Shown here piece after piece: positions 42,844-51,692 of a stretch of DNA of 64,000 nt. Every line of letters begins with the position of its first letter. The stretch's first letter is position 1. The DNA is taken from NCBI RefSeq assembly GCF_019799905.1, contig NZ_JABGCI010000005.1, positions 186,001 to 250,000 of the forward strand, in the 5' to 3' direction. The notes under the pieces are model-generated. The model ran no database searches. It saw nothing but the letters and a program-made list of their open reading frames with translations, and was not told the DNA's origin. The DNA is from Trujillonella endophytica (GTDB taxonomy: Bacteria > Actinomycetota > Actinomycetes > Mycobacteriales > Geodermatophilaceae). Made by a program: the position numbers and the translations under genes.

Positions 42844-43908
42844 ATGACGGACGCCCGCGGGGAGTCGGCCCGGCACCCCGTCACGATCTACGACGTCGCC
42901 CGGGTGGCGGACGTGGCCCCGTCGACGGTCTCCCGCGCCTTCTCCCGGCCGGGGCGCGTCAACTCGGAGACGGCCGCCCGTATCCGGCGCGTCGCGGACG
43001 AGCTGGGCTACCGCACCAGCCCCCTCGCCCGCGCCCAGCAGACGTCGCGGACGCGGCTGCTCGCGCTGGTCGTGTCCGACGTCGCCAACCCCTTCTACGC
43101 CGAGGTCATCCACGGCGCGCAGGCGGCGGCCACCGCGGCGGGGTACACGTTGCTCCTCATCGACGCCCAGGAGTCCGAGCGGCACGAGCGGGCCACCCTG
43201 GAGCGCACGCTCTCCTCCGTCGACGGGGTCCTGCTCGCCGGCACGCGCCTGTCGGACTCGGCGATCCGGATGCTGTCGAAGCAGAAACCGCTGATCGTCC
43301 TGAACCGCACCATCGTCGACGTGCCGTCGGTCGTCCCGGACAACGGCCGCGGCATCCGGCTGGCGGTGGAGCACCTGGCCGAGCTGGGGCACCGCTCCAT
43401 CACCTACCTGTCCGGCCCCGAGGCGTCCTGGGCCGACGGCATGCGCTGGCGCTCGCTGCTGGAGGCGGCGACGGCCGCGAGCCTGCGGGCCCGACGCCTG
43501 GGGCCCTTCTCGCCGGACGTGGCCGGTGGCGTCCGCGCGGCGGAGGAGTTCGGCGCCCGGTACCCGACCGCGGTGATCGCGTACAACGACCAGCTCGCCA
43601 TCGGTCTCATCCGGGGCCTCACCGCCCGCGGCATCCGGGTCCCCCGGGACGTCAGCGTCGTGGGCTTCGACAACATCCCGGTGGCCGACCTGATCACACC
43701 CGGGCTGACCACGGTCGCGGCGCCGCTCTACACCGAGGGCGCCACGGCGACCCGCCACCTGCTGACGCTGGTCGCCAGCGGGCAGCGCGGCACCAGCCTG
43801 TCGGCCGTGCTGCCGGTGCGCCTCGTCGTCCGCGGCTCGACCGGCCGCCGCAGCCGGCGGCGGAGCCCGCCCGTGACGGTCGCGGCGGACGGCGACGCGG
43901 GGAGCTGA
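42844..43908 (+). CDS. LacI-family transcriptional regulator
   Basis: A 354-residue repressor. The DNA-binding head VTIYDVARVADVAPSTVSRA, hinge helix (RTSPLARAQQTSR) and periplasmic-binding-like effector domain are complete: LLALVVSDVANPFYAEVIHG, DGVLLAGTRLSD, YNDQLAIGLIRGLTARGIRV and VGFDNIPVADLITPGLTTV. Effector ligands of the family are sugars or sugar acids. It is convergent with the GH3 gene of the lar operon, with 4 bases between stops, and divergent from the orphan binding protein. That makes either neighbour, or the uronate genes beyond, a plausible target. Confidence 0.93.
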   Translation: MTDARGESARHPVTIYDVARVADVAPSTVSRAFSRPGRVNSETAARIRRVADELGYRTSPLARAQQTSRTRLLALVVSDVANPFYAEVIHGAQAAATAAGYTLLLIDAQESERHERATLERTLSSVDGVLLAGTRLSDSAIRMLSKQKPLIVLNRTIVDVPSVVPDNGRGIRLAVEHLAELGHRSITYLSGPEASWADGMRWRSLLEAATAASLRARRLGPFSPDVAGGVRAAEEFGARYPTAVIAYNDQLAIGLIRGLTARGIRVPRDVSVVGFDNIPVADLITPGLTTVAAPLYTEGATATRHLLTLVASGQRGTSLSAVLPVRLVVRGSTGRRSRRRSPPVTVAADGDAGS

Positions 43909-43912
43909 CTGC

Positions 43913-46123
43913 TCAGGACCCGCCGTCTCCGGGCGCTGCGCCGCCGGCACCGAACGCCTTGAGCCGGCCCAGCGGTATCGACGCCATCATCCGCACCATG
44001 TCCGTGCCGAGAGCCGCGCCGGACTCGCCGCCCCCGAAGGCGCCGAGCATCGGGGCGATCGCGGCGGCGGCCTCGGGTTCGGCCATGAGCTCGCCGAGCG
44101 TCGTCTCGTCCGAGACCGGCAGGCGGACCTCGTCGCCACGCACGGCGACGAGCGCCGCGGCGCGCAGGTCACGGCTGGAGACGCCGGCGTGCACCTCGTA
44201 CTCGCCGTCCTCGACCACCCACTGCTGCAGCCGCGGGTGCCAGTAGGCGAGATCGGCGCGGCGGAGCACGGCCGAGACGCGGCGGCTCTCGCCGGGCGGC
44301 AGCGTCACGCCGGCGAAGCCCTTGAGCTCGCGCAGGGGCCGCTGCACCGTGGAAGCGGGCACGCCCACGTAGAACTGCACGACCTCCCGGCCGGGCCGGT
44401 CCCCGGTGTTCGTGACGCCGACCGTGGCCGTGACGCCCTCGTCGCCGGCGGTCAGCTCGAGGCCGGTGACGTCGAAGGTCGTGTACGACAGCCCGTGGCC
44501 GAAGGGGAAGGTCACGTCGACGTCCCGGGCGTCGTACCAGCGGTGGCCGACGTGCAGCCCCTCGCTGTACCGGTGGCGGGAGAACTCCCCCGGGAAGTCC
44601 AGGTACGCGGGCACGTCCTGCAGGCGCTGCGGCACCGTCTCGGCGAGCTTCCCCGAGGGGCCGACCGCGCCGACCAGCACGTCGGCCAGCGCCGCTCCCC
44701 CGCCCTGGCCCAGCAGCGCGCCGTCGACGATCGCCGGCACGAGGTCGACCACCGGCGCCAGCCGCACCACGCCTCCGTGCGAGAGCACGAGCACCGTCCG
44801 GGGCTGCACCGCCGCCACCTCGCGGACGAGCCGGAGCTGGTCGGCCGGGAGCTCGATGGACTCGCGGTCGAAGCCCTCGGACTCCTGCCCCGCAGCCAGC
44901 CCGACGAAGAGGACGGCGACCTGCGCGGATCGGGCCGTCGCCACGGCCTCGGCGCGCAGCGCGTCGGCGTCACCGGACCCGTCGGTGGTGAACCCCCGGG
45001 CGAACGACACGTCCCCGCGGCGGGCCCGCAACTGCTCCAGCGGCACGTCGAGGCGCGTCACGGTGACGTGCGAGCTGCCCCCGCCCTGGTAGCGCGGCAC
45101 CTCGGCGAACTCGCCGATCACCGCCACCGCCGCGTCGGCGGCCAGGGGCAGCACGGGGACGCCGTCCACGGGGTCGTTCGCGAGCAGCACCACGCAGCGG
45201 GCGGCCGCCCGGCGGGCCAGCTCGTGGTGGGCGTCGACGTCGACGGCGGTGTCCGGGCGGCGGGAGGCGGCCACCTTCGCGGCGAGCTCGGCCACCGTGC
45301 GGGCACCGCGCTGCAGTGCCGTGGCGTCGAGGCGGCCGTCGGCGATCGCGGTCACCAGACCGGCGTCGCCGTCGGGGTCCGGGCCAGGCATCTGCAGGTC
45401 CAGGCCCGCCGCGACGGCCGCGACCCGGTCGGACACCGCGCCCCAGTCGCTGACGACCGCGCCCCGGAACCCCCACTCGCCGCGGAGGACGTCGGTGAGC
45501 AGCCAGCCGTCCTCCGCGGCGTACACCCCGTTGACCCGGTTGTAGGAGCACATGACCGTCCACGGCCGCGCCTCCTCGACCACGCGCTGGAAGGCCCGCA
45601 GGTAGACCTCGCGCAGCGGCCGCTCGTCGACGTCGGAGCTGGCCCGCATCCGGTCGTGCTCGGCCTCGTTGCCGGCGAAGTGCTTCAGCGACGTCCCGAC
45701 GCCCTCGCCCTGCACACCGCGCACCCAGGCGGCGGCCATCGTCCCGGTCAGCACCGGGTCCTCCGACCAGTACTCGAAGTTCCGCCCGCCGCGGGGATCG
45801 CGCTTGAGGTTCACGCCCGGCCCCAGCAGCACGCCGACGCCCAGGGCCTGCGCCTCCCGCCCGAGCGCCGCGCCGACCTCTCCGGCCAACTCCGGATCCC
45901 ACGACTGCGCCAGGCCCACCGCCGGCGGGAAGCACGTCGCCGGCTCGCTCGCGCCGAGACCCAGGTGGTCCGGGGAGCCGACCTGCTTGCGGATCCCGTG
46001 CGGGCCGTCGGTCAACCAGAACGAGGGCACCCCGGCGACGTCCGCCGTCGTCCAGAACGAGGCACCGCTGGTGAGCGCGGCGGCGTCGGCCGGGGCGATG
46101 GGCTCGGCGTCAGGCGTGGTCAT
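43913..46123 (-). CDS. Glycoside hydrolase family 3 (beta-glucosidase-like)
   Basis: A 736-residue GH3 enzyme. The (beta/alpha)8 domain has WLTDGPHGIRKQVG, GPGVNLKRDPRGGRNFEYWS, TSLKHFAGNEAEHDR and the nucleophile Asp in GAVVSDWGAV. The second domain carries the KHFAGN-partnered GLAAGQESEGFDRESIELP loop. A C-terminal fibronectin III-like domain (TFPFGHGLSYTTF and RDL-type end) is followed by a tail TTLGELMAEPEAAAAIAPML. No signal peptide is seen, so it acts inside the cell on imported glycosides, probably beta-glucosides or xylosides. It is the last gene of the lar unit: its ATG lies 14 bases inside larC, with AGGAGGAGA just ahead. Confidence 0.93.
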   Translation of the reverse strand: MTTPDAEPIAPADAAALTSGASFWTTADVAGVPSFWLTDGPHGIRKQVGSPDHLGLGASEPATCFPPAVGLAQSWDPELAGEVGAALGREAQALGVGVLLGPGVNLKRDPRGGRNFEYWSEDPVLTGTMAAAWVRGVQGEGVGTSLKHFAGNEAEHDRMRASSDVDERPLREVYLRAFQRVVEEARPWTVMCSYNRVNGVYAAEDGWLLTDVLRGEWGFRGAVVSDWGAVSDRVAAVAAGLDLQMPGPDPDGDAGLVTAIADGRLDATALQRGARTVAELAAKVAASRRPDTAVDVDAHHELARRAAARCVVLLANDPVDGVPVLPLAADAAVAVIGEFAEVPRYQGGGSSHVTVTRLDVPLEQLRARRGDVSFARGFTTDGSGDADALRAEAVATARSAQVAVLFVGLAAGQESEGFDRESIELPADQLRLVREVAAVQPRTVLVLSHGGVVRLAPVVDLVPAIVDGALLGQGGGAALADVLVGAVGPSGKLAETVPQRLQDVPAYLDFPGEFSRHRYSEGLHVGHRWYDARDVDVTFPFGHGLSYTTFDVTGLELTAGDEGVTATVGVTNTGDRPGREVVQFYVGVPASTVQRPLRELKGFAGVTLPPGESRRVSAVLRRADLAYWHPRLQQWVVEDGEYEVHAGVSSRDLRAAALVAVRGDEVRLPVSDETTLGELMAEPEAAAAIAPMLGAFGGGESGAALGTDMVRMMASIPLGRLKAFGAGGAAPGDGGS

Positions 46124-47336
46124 CGGCTGTCTCCTCCTGGACGGGTCCCGCGCCGTCGGCGGGGGCGAGCTGCTCGGCGAGGCCCAGGGCGCGGGCCAGC
46201 ACCTGCTTCACGGGGCGGCCGAGGGCGGCCGCCGCGCGGGCGACGTCCTCCCACTCGGGCATGGCGTTGAGCACCCGGCCGTCGGGCGCCAGACCCAGCT
46301 TGACCGCGACCGGGTGGCCGTCGACGTGCACGGTGGCGAAGGTCCGCGCCAGGATGTGCCGCGCGGCGGGCGTCTCCCGGATCCCCAGCGTGGTGGTCTC
46401 GCGGAACAGGACCCCCCGGACGGCGGGCGCCGTCCCCGGGTCCGCGAGGGCCGCGACGACGTACGCCGGGCGGCCCTTCTTCATCAGCACCGGGGTCAGC
46501 CAGGCGTCCCGGGCCCCGGCGGCGAGCAGCGCGTCGAGGACCGCGGGCCACACCCGGGGGTCGAGGTCGTCGACGTTGGCCTCCAGCAGGAGGACCTCCT
46601 CCCGGCCCGCCGGCACCCCGGCGCGGCCCAGCACCAGGCGCACGGCGTTGGGCCGGTGTGCCGGGTCACGGCCACCGGCACCGATCCCGGTGCGCTCCGG
46701 GCTCATCGCCGGCATCGGTCCGTACCCGTCGGCCAGGGTGGTGGCGAGGGCCACCCCGGTGGGGGTGGCGAGCTCCTCGTCGTCCGGCCCGCCCGACGCC
46801 GGTGCCGAGGCCGCGGCCAGCAGGGCGAGGACGGCGGGCCCGGGGACGGGGATCCGCCCGTGCGCGGTGTCGGCGTGCCCGCCGCCGAGCGCGATCGGCG
46901 AGACGACGAGCCGGTCGAGGCCCAGCGCGGCGATCCCCGCGCACACGCCGACCACGTCCGCGACGGCGTCCAGCGCGCCCACCTCGTGGAAGTGGACGTC
47001 GTCGGCCGGGACGCCGTGCACCGTGCCCTCGGCGCGCGCCAGCGCGGCGAACACCGCCGCGGCCGGGCTCCGGAGCGGTTCGGGCAGCCGGTCCAGCAGC
47101 ACCCGGACGTCGGCCCACGTGCGGTGCGGCTGGCCCGCCTCCGGTGCGTCGACGTGCACCCGCGTCGCCCGCAGGCCGCCCCGGCGCACCTCCTCGGCGC
47201 GCAGGGACACCGGGAGGCCGAGGGGCGCGAGCGCCGCACGCAGGTCCTCCAGGGGGACCCCCGCGTCCACGACCGCCCCGAGCAGCATGTCGCCGGAGAC
47301 GCCGTTCGACAGGTCCAGCCAGCCGACCCGGCTCAC
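46110..47336 (-). CDS. larC: Nickel pincer cofactor insertion protein LarC
   Basis: A 408-residue LarC in a single frame; in Lactobacillus plantarum it needs a programmed frameshift to join LarC1 and LarC2. The N-terminal WLDLSNGVSGDMLLGAVVDAG, FHEVGALDAVADVVGV and TPTGVALATTLADGYGPMPA are the CTP-dependent part. The C-terminal EANVDDLDPRVWPAVLDALL, KKGRPAYVVAALAD and ETTTLGIRETPAARHILAR are LarC2 hallmarks. It inserts nickel into the pyridinium bis-thiocarboxylate made by LarB and LarE. The start overlaps the larB stop by 4 bases. Confidence 0.96.
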   Translation of the reverse strand: MSRVGWLDLSNGVSGDMLLGAVVDAGVPLEDLRAALAPLGLPVSLRAEEVRRGGLRATRVHVDAPEAGQPHRTWADVRVLLDRLPEPLRSPAAAVFAALARAEGTVHGVPADDVHFHEVGALDAVADVVGVCAGIAALGLDRLVVSPIALGGGHADTAHGRIPVPGPAVLALLAAASAPASGGPDDEELATPTGVALATTLADGYGPMPAMSPERTGIGAGGRDPAHRPNAVRLVLGRAGVPAGREEVLLLEANVDDLDPRVWPAVLDALLAAGARDAWLTPVLMKKGRPAYVVAALADPGTAPAVRGVLFRETTTLGIRETPAARHILARTFATVHVDGHPVAVKLGLAPDGRVLNAMPEWEDVARAAAALGRPVKQVLARALGLAEQLAPADGAGPVQEETADDHA

Positions 47337-48028
47337 GCCCGGCCGTCCCGGGCGTCCGCCAGCGCCCGCGCGATCCGGGCGGCGTGGACGCCGGCGCCGA
47401 AGCCGTTGTCGATGTTGCAGACGACGACGCCCGGCGCGCAGGAGTTCAGCATCCCGAGCAGCGCGGCGAGCCCCGAGAAGCTGGCGCCGTACCCGACGCT
47501 GGTCGGCACCGCGACGACGGGCGTGCCGACCAGACCGCCGACGACGCTGGGCAGCGCCCCCTCCATCCCGGCGACGACGACGACCGCGTCGGCCGCGGCG
47601 AGCACCGGCCGGGCGTCCAGGACGCGGTGCAGGCCGGCCACCCCGACGTCGGTGACCCGGACGACGCCGGCGCCGGAGGCCCGGAGGGTGAGCGCGGCCT
47701 CGGCGGCGACCGGCTCGTCGGAGGTCCCCGCCGTGACGACGGCGACGCTGCCCCGCGCAGGGGGCAGGGCACCGACCGCGACCGTCGTCCGGTCGACGGT
47801 CGCCTCGGGCCAGCGCTCCCGGAGCGCGGCGACCGTGGCGGGCGTGGCCCGGGTGACCAGCGCCGGGCGGTCCGGCGAGGACTCCCGGAGCGTGGCGACG
47901 ATCCCCAGGACCTCCTCCGTCGTCTTGCCCGCCCCGTACACGACCTCCGGGTCGCCGGTGCGCGCGGCCCGGTCGGTGTCCACGCGGGCGAAGCCGAGGT
48001 CGGCGTACCCCCGCCCGGGATCGGTCAC
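47333..48028 (-). CDS. larB: Pyridinium-3,5-biscarboxylic acid mononucleotide synthase LarB
   Basis: A 231-residue LarB, related to PurE. The N-terminal DLGFARVDTDRAARTGDPEVVYGAGKT is the conserved family start. The PurE-like core is VAVVTAGTSDEPVAAEAALT, DAVVVVAGMEGALPSVVGGLV and VAVPTSVGYGASFSGLAALLGML. It carboxylates nicotinic acid adenine dinucleotide and cleaves it, the first step of the cofactor. It is translationally coupled to larE upstream and larC downstream (4-base overlaps on both sides). Confidence 0.96.
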   Translation of the reverse strand: MTDPGRGYADLGFARVDTDRAARTGDPEVVYGAGKTTEEVLGIVATLRESSPDRPALVTRATPATVAALRERWPEATVDRTTVAVGALPPARGSVAVVTAGTSDEPVAAEAALTLRASGAGVVRVTDVGVAGLHRVLDARPVLAAADAVVVVAGMEGALPSVVGGLVGTPVVAVPTSVGYGASFSGLAALLGMLNSCAPGVVVCNIDNGFGAGVHAARIARALADARDGRA

Positions 48029-48849
48029 CGCGCGACCGGCGTCAGCTCGAAGGCGCGGCCGGGCCGGTAGGGCTCCTCGTCGAGCCGGGCGGTCCGCACC
48101 GACGGATCGACCGTGCGCATGCCCGACAGGACCGCGCGCACCACGACCGCGTCGACACGGTGCCGGTCCGTGTCACCCACCTCGATCCGCACCTCGTCGT
48201 CCCGCACCCGGCAGCGGACCACGCGGATGCCGGTGTGCCGGGTGACCAGGGCCTCCCCGACCTCGACGGCCCGCAGCCGGGTGGGCGTCACCTCCGTGCC
48301 GACGTAGAGCCGGCTCGCCAGGCACGGCGAGGCGGGCAGGTCCGCGCAGTCCAGACCGAGCCCGCCGGCGATCGCCCGGACGCCGGCCTTGCCGATCCCG
48401 GCCTCGACGTAGGGGTGCCGCACCCCCCGCTCGGCAGCGGCGATGAGCCCCGGCCGGTACTCGCCGAGGTCGTCGGTGTTGGCGCCGGACAGCAGCGTGC
48501 GGGTGCTCCCGGCCGCGGACACCAGCGAGGTCATCGCGTCGTACAGGTGGGACTTGCAGACGTAGCAGCGGTTCCGCGGGTTGCTCAGGTAGGCGGGGTC
48601 GTCGAACTCGCCCGACCGGACGGTGCGCAGGTCCCATCCCTCGGCGGCGGCCGCCTGCAGCACCCGGGCCGTGGCCGCCGCCGGCACGGCCGGGGTGACG
48701 CTGTGCACGACGACGGTCCCGGAGGCGTCGGCACGGTGGGCCACGGTCGCCAGCGTCAGGCTGTCGACCCCACCGCTGCACGCGACGGCGCGGAGGGGCA
48801 GCCGGGCCAGCTGCTCCTCGAGCCGCCGCAGCTCCGCCGACGGCGTCAC
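48025..48849 (-). CDS. larE: LarE sulfur transferase, three-cysteine type
   Basis: A 274-residue PP-loop ATPase. The P-loop is VACSGGVDSLTLATVAHRA, and SGANTDDLGEYRPGLIAA follows. Cys176 in ASPCLASRLYVG matches the sacrificial Cys of L. plantarum LarE. Two more Cys (95 and 98, NRCYVCKSHLY) are present as well. From family knowledge, LarE proteins with three such Cys bind a [4Fe-4S] cluster and can act catalytically, whereas single-Cys forms are consumed. It thiolates the LarB product. The GTG start overlaps the larA stop (GTGA). Confidence 0.93.
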   Translation of the reverse strand: MTPSAELRRLEEQLARLPLRAVACSGGVDSLTLATVAHRADASGTVVVHSVTPAVPAAATARVLQAAAAEGWDLRTVRSGEFDDPAYLSNPRNRCYVCKSHLYDAMTSLVSAAGSTRTLLSGANTDDLGEYRPGLIAAAERGVRHPYVEAGIGKAGVRAIAGGLGLDCADLPASPCLASRLYVGTEVTPTRLRAVEVGEALVTRHTGIRVVRCRVRDDEVRIEVGDTDRHRVDAVVVRAVLSGMRTVDPSVRTARLDEEPYRPGRAFELTPVAR

Positions 48850-50144
48850 GGGCGGGCCAGCCGGAACAGGACCTCGCCGGCCTCGGGCACCAGCAGGGTC
48901 TCCTCGTCGTCCACGGCGGCGGCCAGGTCGACGGCCGCGGGGTCGAGGTACCCCAGGTTCGCCCGGCGCACGACGTCCTCGGGGATGCCGGTCGCCAGCG
49001 TCACCCGCACGCGCGGCCGCTCGACGCCGGTCGCGACGTCGTAGGTGCCGGCGCCGCGGAGGTGGGTGGAGTGCGCCAGCACGCCCCAGTGCAGGTGCGC
49101 GAAGCGGTCCCACTGCTGCACGAAGTAGTCCCGGCAGTGGTAGCCGATCTCCTCGATCTCGGGGTGCATGGCCGAGATCTCGGTGATGTGCGGGGCGTAG
49201 ATGACGACCTCCCCGCCGTCGGCGACCACCGGCTCGACCTTGTAGAAGCCCTTGGCCGCCGTCCACATGTCGTCGTACTTCTCCGGGATCACCGAGAGCA
49301 CCCGGCGGACCGGTGCGTCGAGGTAGCGCACGTGCGTCGTGGCCGAGACGTCGGCGGCGGCGGACCAGGCGGCCTGCGGGTCGCCGAACGCCGCCGCGTG
49401 CAGTGCCCCGCTGCCGGACTGCACGACCACGCACAGCGCGAGGCGCCGGGCCGGGATCAGGGCGGCGGCCTCGTCGATGAGCGCCCGCACGGGGGTCGTC
49501 CCGCGGGTGCCGATGATGTCGGCGCTGCTGATCAGGGCCCCGAGCCAGTGCGACAGGTCGATGATCTCCTGGCCGGCGACCCCGGGGAAGAAGTACTTGT
49601 TGCCGCCGGAGAAGCCGACGACCTCGTGCGGGAACACCGGGCCGACGACGAGGGCGATTTCGTGCTCGACGACGGCCCGGTTGAGCCGGACGTCGACGCT
49701 CTCGCGCAGGCGTCCCTCGGACAGCTCCGCCACCCGCTCCGCGGGGATGACCCCCAGGGAGACGAACGTGTCCGGGTCGGCCCACTCGTGGTTCAGGAGC
49801 GTCGTCCCGGGATAGCGGGCGGCGAGGTCCCCCGCGGGGTAGCCGAGGTGCCGGGCCAGCTGGGCCTCGGTCATGGCCGCGTGGGTGCCCAGTGCCACGA
49901 GCACGGTGAGCCGGCTGACCCTCCCGACGAGGGCCCCGTGCACCGCCGACAGGAGCATCGGCAGCGGGCAGCTGCGGGTGGCGTCGGGGATCACCACGCA
50001 GACGCTGCGCCCGTCGAGGTCCTCGGCGGCGAGGCAGCCGGCGACGAAGTCGGCCACCCCGTCGTCGTCCAGGAGCTGGTCCGTCCCGCCGACCGTCGTG
50101 ACGCGGGCGGACGCGCGGAACCGGGGGTGCGACACCTGCGTCAT
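48846..50144 (-). CDS. larA: LarA-family nickel-pincer racemase/epimerase
   Basis: A 432-residue LarA homologue. The cofactor-linking Lys183 lies in GFSGGNKYFFPGVAG, with His173 (FPHE) and His199 (LSHW) as Ni/catalytic residues; they fall one position from L. plantarum His174, Lys184 and His200. The acid/base pair includes His88 (LGTHAAM), and substrate contacts lie in PDATRSCP. The family inverts the carbon bearing the OH of 2-hydroxy acids; known members act on lactate, malate, phenyllactate and gluconate. Its place beside uxaC, a uronate reductase and gluconokinase favours a D-mannonate/D-gluconate 2-epimerase here (inferred). It is first in the larA-E-B-C-GH3 unit. Confidence 0.93.
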   Translation of the reverse strand: MTQVSHPRFRASARVTTVGGTDQLLDDDGVADFVAGCLAAEDLDGRSVCVVIPDATRSCPLPMLLSAVHGALVGRVSRLTVLVALGTHAAMTEAQLARHLGYPAGDLAARYPGTTLLNHEWADPDTFVSLGVIPAERVAELSEGRLRESVDVRLNRAVVEHEIALVVGPVFPHEVVGFSGGNKYFFPGVAGQEIIDLSHWLGALISSADIIGTRGTTPVRALIDEAAALIPARRLALCVVVQSGSGALHAAAFGDPQAAWSAAADVSATTHVRYLDAPVRRVLSVIPEKYDDMWTAAKGFYKVEPVVADGGEVVIYAPHITEISAMHPEIEEIGYHCRDYFVQQWDRFAHLHWGVLAHSTHLRGAGTYDVATGVERPRVRVTLATGIPEDVVRRANLGYLDPAAVDLAAAVDDEETLLVPEAGEVLFRLARP

Positions 50145-50273
50145 GCCGCCACCTTGCGCGGCGTGTGTGACGTGGGCAACCAACGGCGTCCATCTCCAGC
50201 GGCGGGCGGGAGCCCGGCGGCAACTGGTGGCAACCCGTTCCCGGTCAGGAACACGGTCCAGAGCATTGGCACC
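50145..50273. promoter_or_regulatory. Divergent larA/uxaC control region
   Basis: A 129-base gap that must hold both promoters. GGCAAC occurs three times (50175-50180, 50219-50224, 50229-50234), and GTTCC-6-GGAAC forms a dyad at 50237-50252. Either could be a site for a shared regulator of the sugar-acid genes; none is proven. Confidence 0.5.
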
Positions 50274-51692
50274 ATGTCCGCCCCTCCCGCGCTCGACCGG
50301 CATCCCGACCGGCTCCTCCCCGCGGAGCCCGGCGTGCGGGCGATCGCGCGCCGGCTCTACGGCGAGGTGCGTGAGCTGCCGATCCTCTCGCCGCACGGGC
50401 ACGTGGACCCCCGCATCCTCGCCGACGACGTCCCGTTCGCGGACCCGGCGAGCCTGTTCGTGACGCCGGACCACTACGTCACGCGACTGCTGCACGCCAG
50501 CAGCGTCCCCCTGTCCGACCTCGGCGTCGGCCGGGGTCCCCTCCCCGAGGCCGGGTCGCGGCGGGTGTGGCGCCGGCTGTGCGAGCACTGGCCGGTGCTG
50601 GCGGGGACGCCCACGCGGTACTGGCTGGAGTCCGAGCTCGCCGAGGTCTTCGACGTCGCCGTCCGCCCGTCCGCCGCGACGGCCGATGCGATCTACGACC
50701 AGGTGGCCGAGCGGCTGGCCAAGGACGCCTACCGGCCTCGGGCGCTGTTCGAGCGGTTCGGCATCGAGGTGCTGGCGACGACGGACGACCCGTGCGACGA
50801 CCTGTCGGCACACGCCGCGCTCGCCGCCGACCCGGCCTTCCCGGGCCGGGTGGTCCCGACCTTCCGGCCCGACCGCTACCTCGAGGCGGCGGCCCCCGGC
50901 TGGGCCGACGCGGTCGCCCGGCTGGGCGAGGTCAGCGGCGTGGACACCGGGAGCTACGCGGGCTGGGTGGCCGCCATGGAGGCGCGCCGGGCCCACTTCC
51001 GCGCGCACGGCGCCACCTCCGCCGACCACAGCCACGAGGACGTCGGCACCGCGCCGCTGCCGCCGGGCGAGGCGGACCGGGTCCACCGCGCCGCGCTGGC
51101 CGGGACGGCGTCGCCCGGCGAGTGCGTGGCCCTGCGCCGGCACATGCTGCTGGAGATGGCCCGGATGTCCTGCGACGACGGGCTGGTGATGACCATCCAC
51201 CCCGGCGTGCGGCGCAACCACCACCGCCCGACCTCCCAGGTGTACGGCCCCGACACCGGCCACGACATCCCGCTGCGGGTCGAGTACACCGACGCGCTGC
51301 GCCCGCTGCTCGAGCGGTTCGGGACCCACCCGTCGCTGCACCTGGTGCTGTTCACCCTGGACGAGACGGTGTTCTCCCGGGAGCTGGGCCCGCTCGCCGG
51401 CTTCTACCCGGCCGTGTACGTCGGTGCGCCGTGGTGGTTCCTGGACGCCCCGGACGCCGTCCGCCGGTTCCGCGGCGCGGTGACGGAGTCCGCGGGGTTC
51501 CGGCGGACGTCGGGCTTCATCGACGACACCCGCGCCTTCTGCTCCATCCCCGCCCGCCACGACATGTCCCGGCGGCTGGACAGCGGCTACCTGGCCCGCC
51601 TCGTCGCCGAGCACGTGCTGGACGAGGACGAGGCCCGGGAGATCGCCGTCGACCTCGTCGACCGCCGGCCGCGTGAGGTCTTCAAGCTGTGA
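50274..51692 (+). CDS. uxaC: Glucuronate (uronate) isomerase UxaC
   Basis: A 472-residue protein, the same length as E. coli UxaC (470). It is an amidohydrolase-superfamily enzyme: the metal-binding His pair is in LSPHGHVDPRIL, and the family segments TTDDPCDDLSAHAALA, MTIHPGVRRNHH and VYVGAPWWFLDAPDA are present. It isomerises D-glucuronate to D-fructuronate, or D-galacturonate to tagaturonate. The ATG at 50274 opens a divergent gap with larA. The stop overlaps the reductase start by 4 bases, so uxaC, the reductase and the kinase form one translationally linked unit. Confidence 0.95.
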   Translation: MSAPPALDRHPDRLLPAEPGVRAIARRLYGEVRELPILSPHGHVDPRILADDVPFADPASLFVTPDHYVTRLLHASSVPLSDLGVGRGPLPEAGSRRVWRRLCEHWPVLAGTPTRYWLESELAEVFDVAVRPSAATADAIYDQVAERLAKDAYRPRALFERFGIEVLATTDDPCDDLSAHAALAADPAFPGRVVPTFRPDRYLEAAAPGWADAVARLGEVSGVDTGSYAGWVAAMEARRAHFRAHGATSADHSHEDVGTAPLPPGEADRVHRAALAGTASPGECVALRRHMLLEMARMSCDDGLVMTIHPGVRRNHHRPTSQVYGPDTGHDIPLRVEYTDALRPLLERFGTHPSLHLVLFTLDETVFSRELGPLAGFYPAVYVGAPWWFLDAPDAVRRFRGAVTESAGFRRTSGFIDDTRAFCSIPARHDMSRRLDSGYLARLVAEHVLDEDEAREIAVDLVDRRPREVFKL

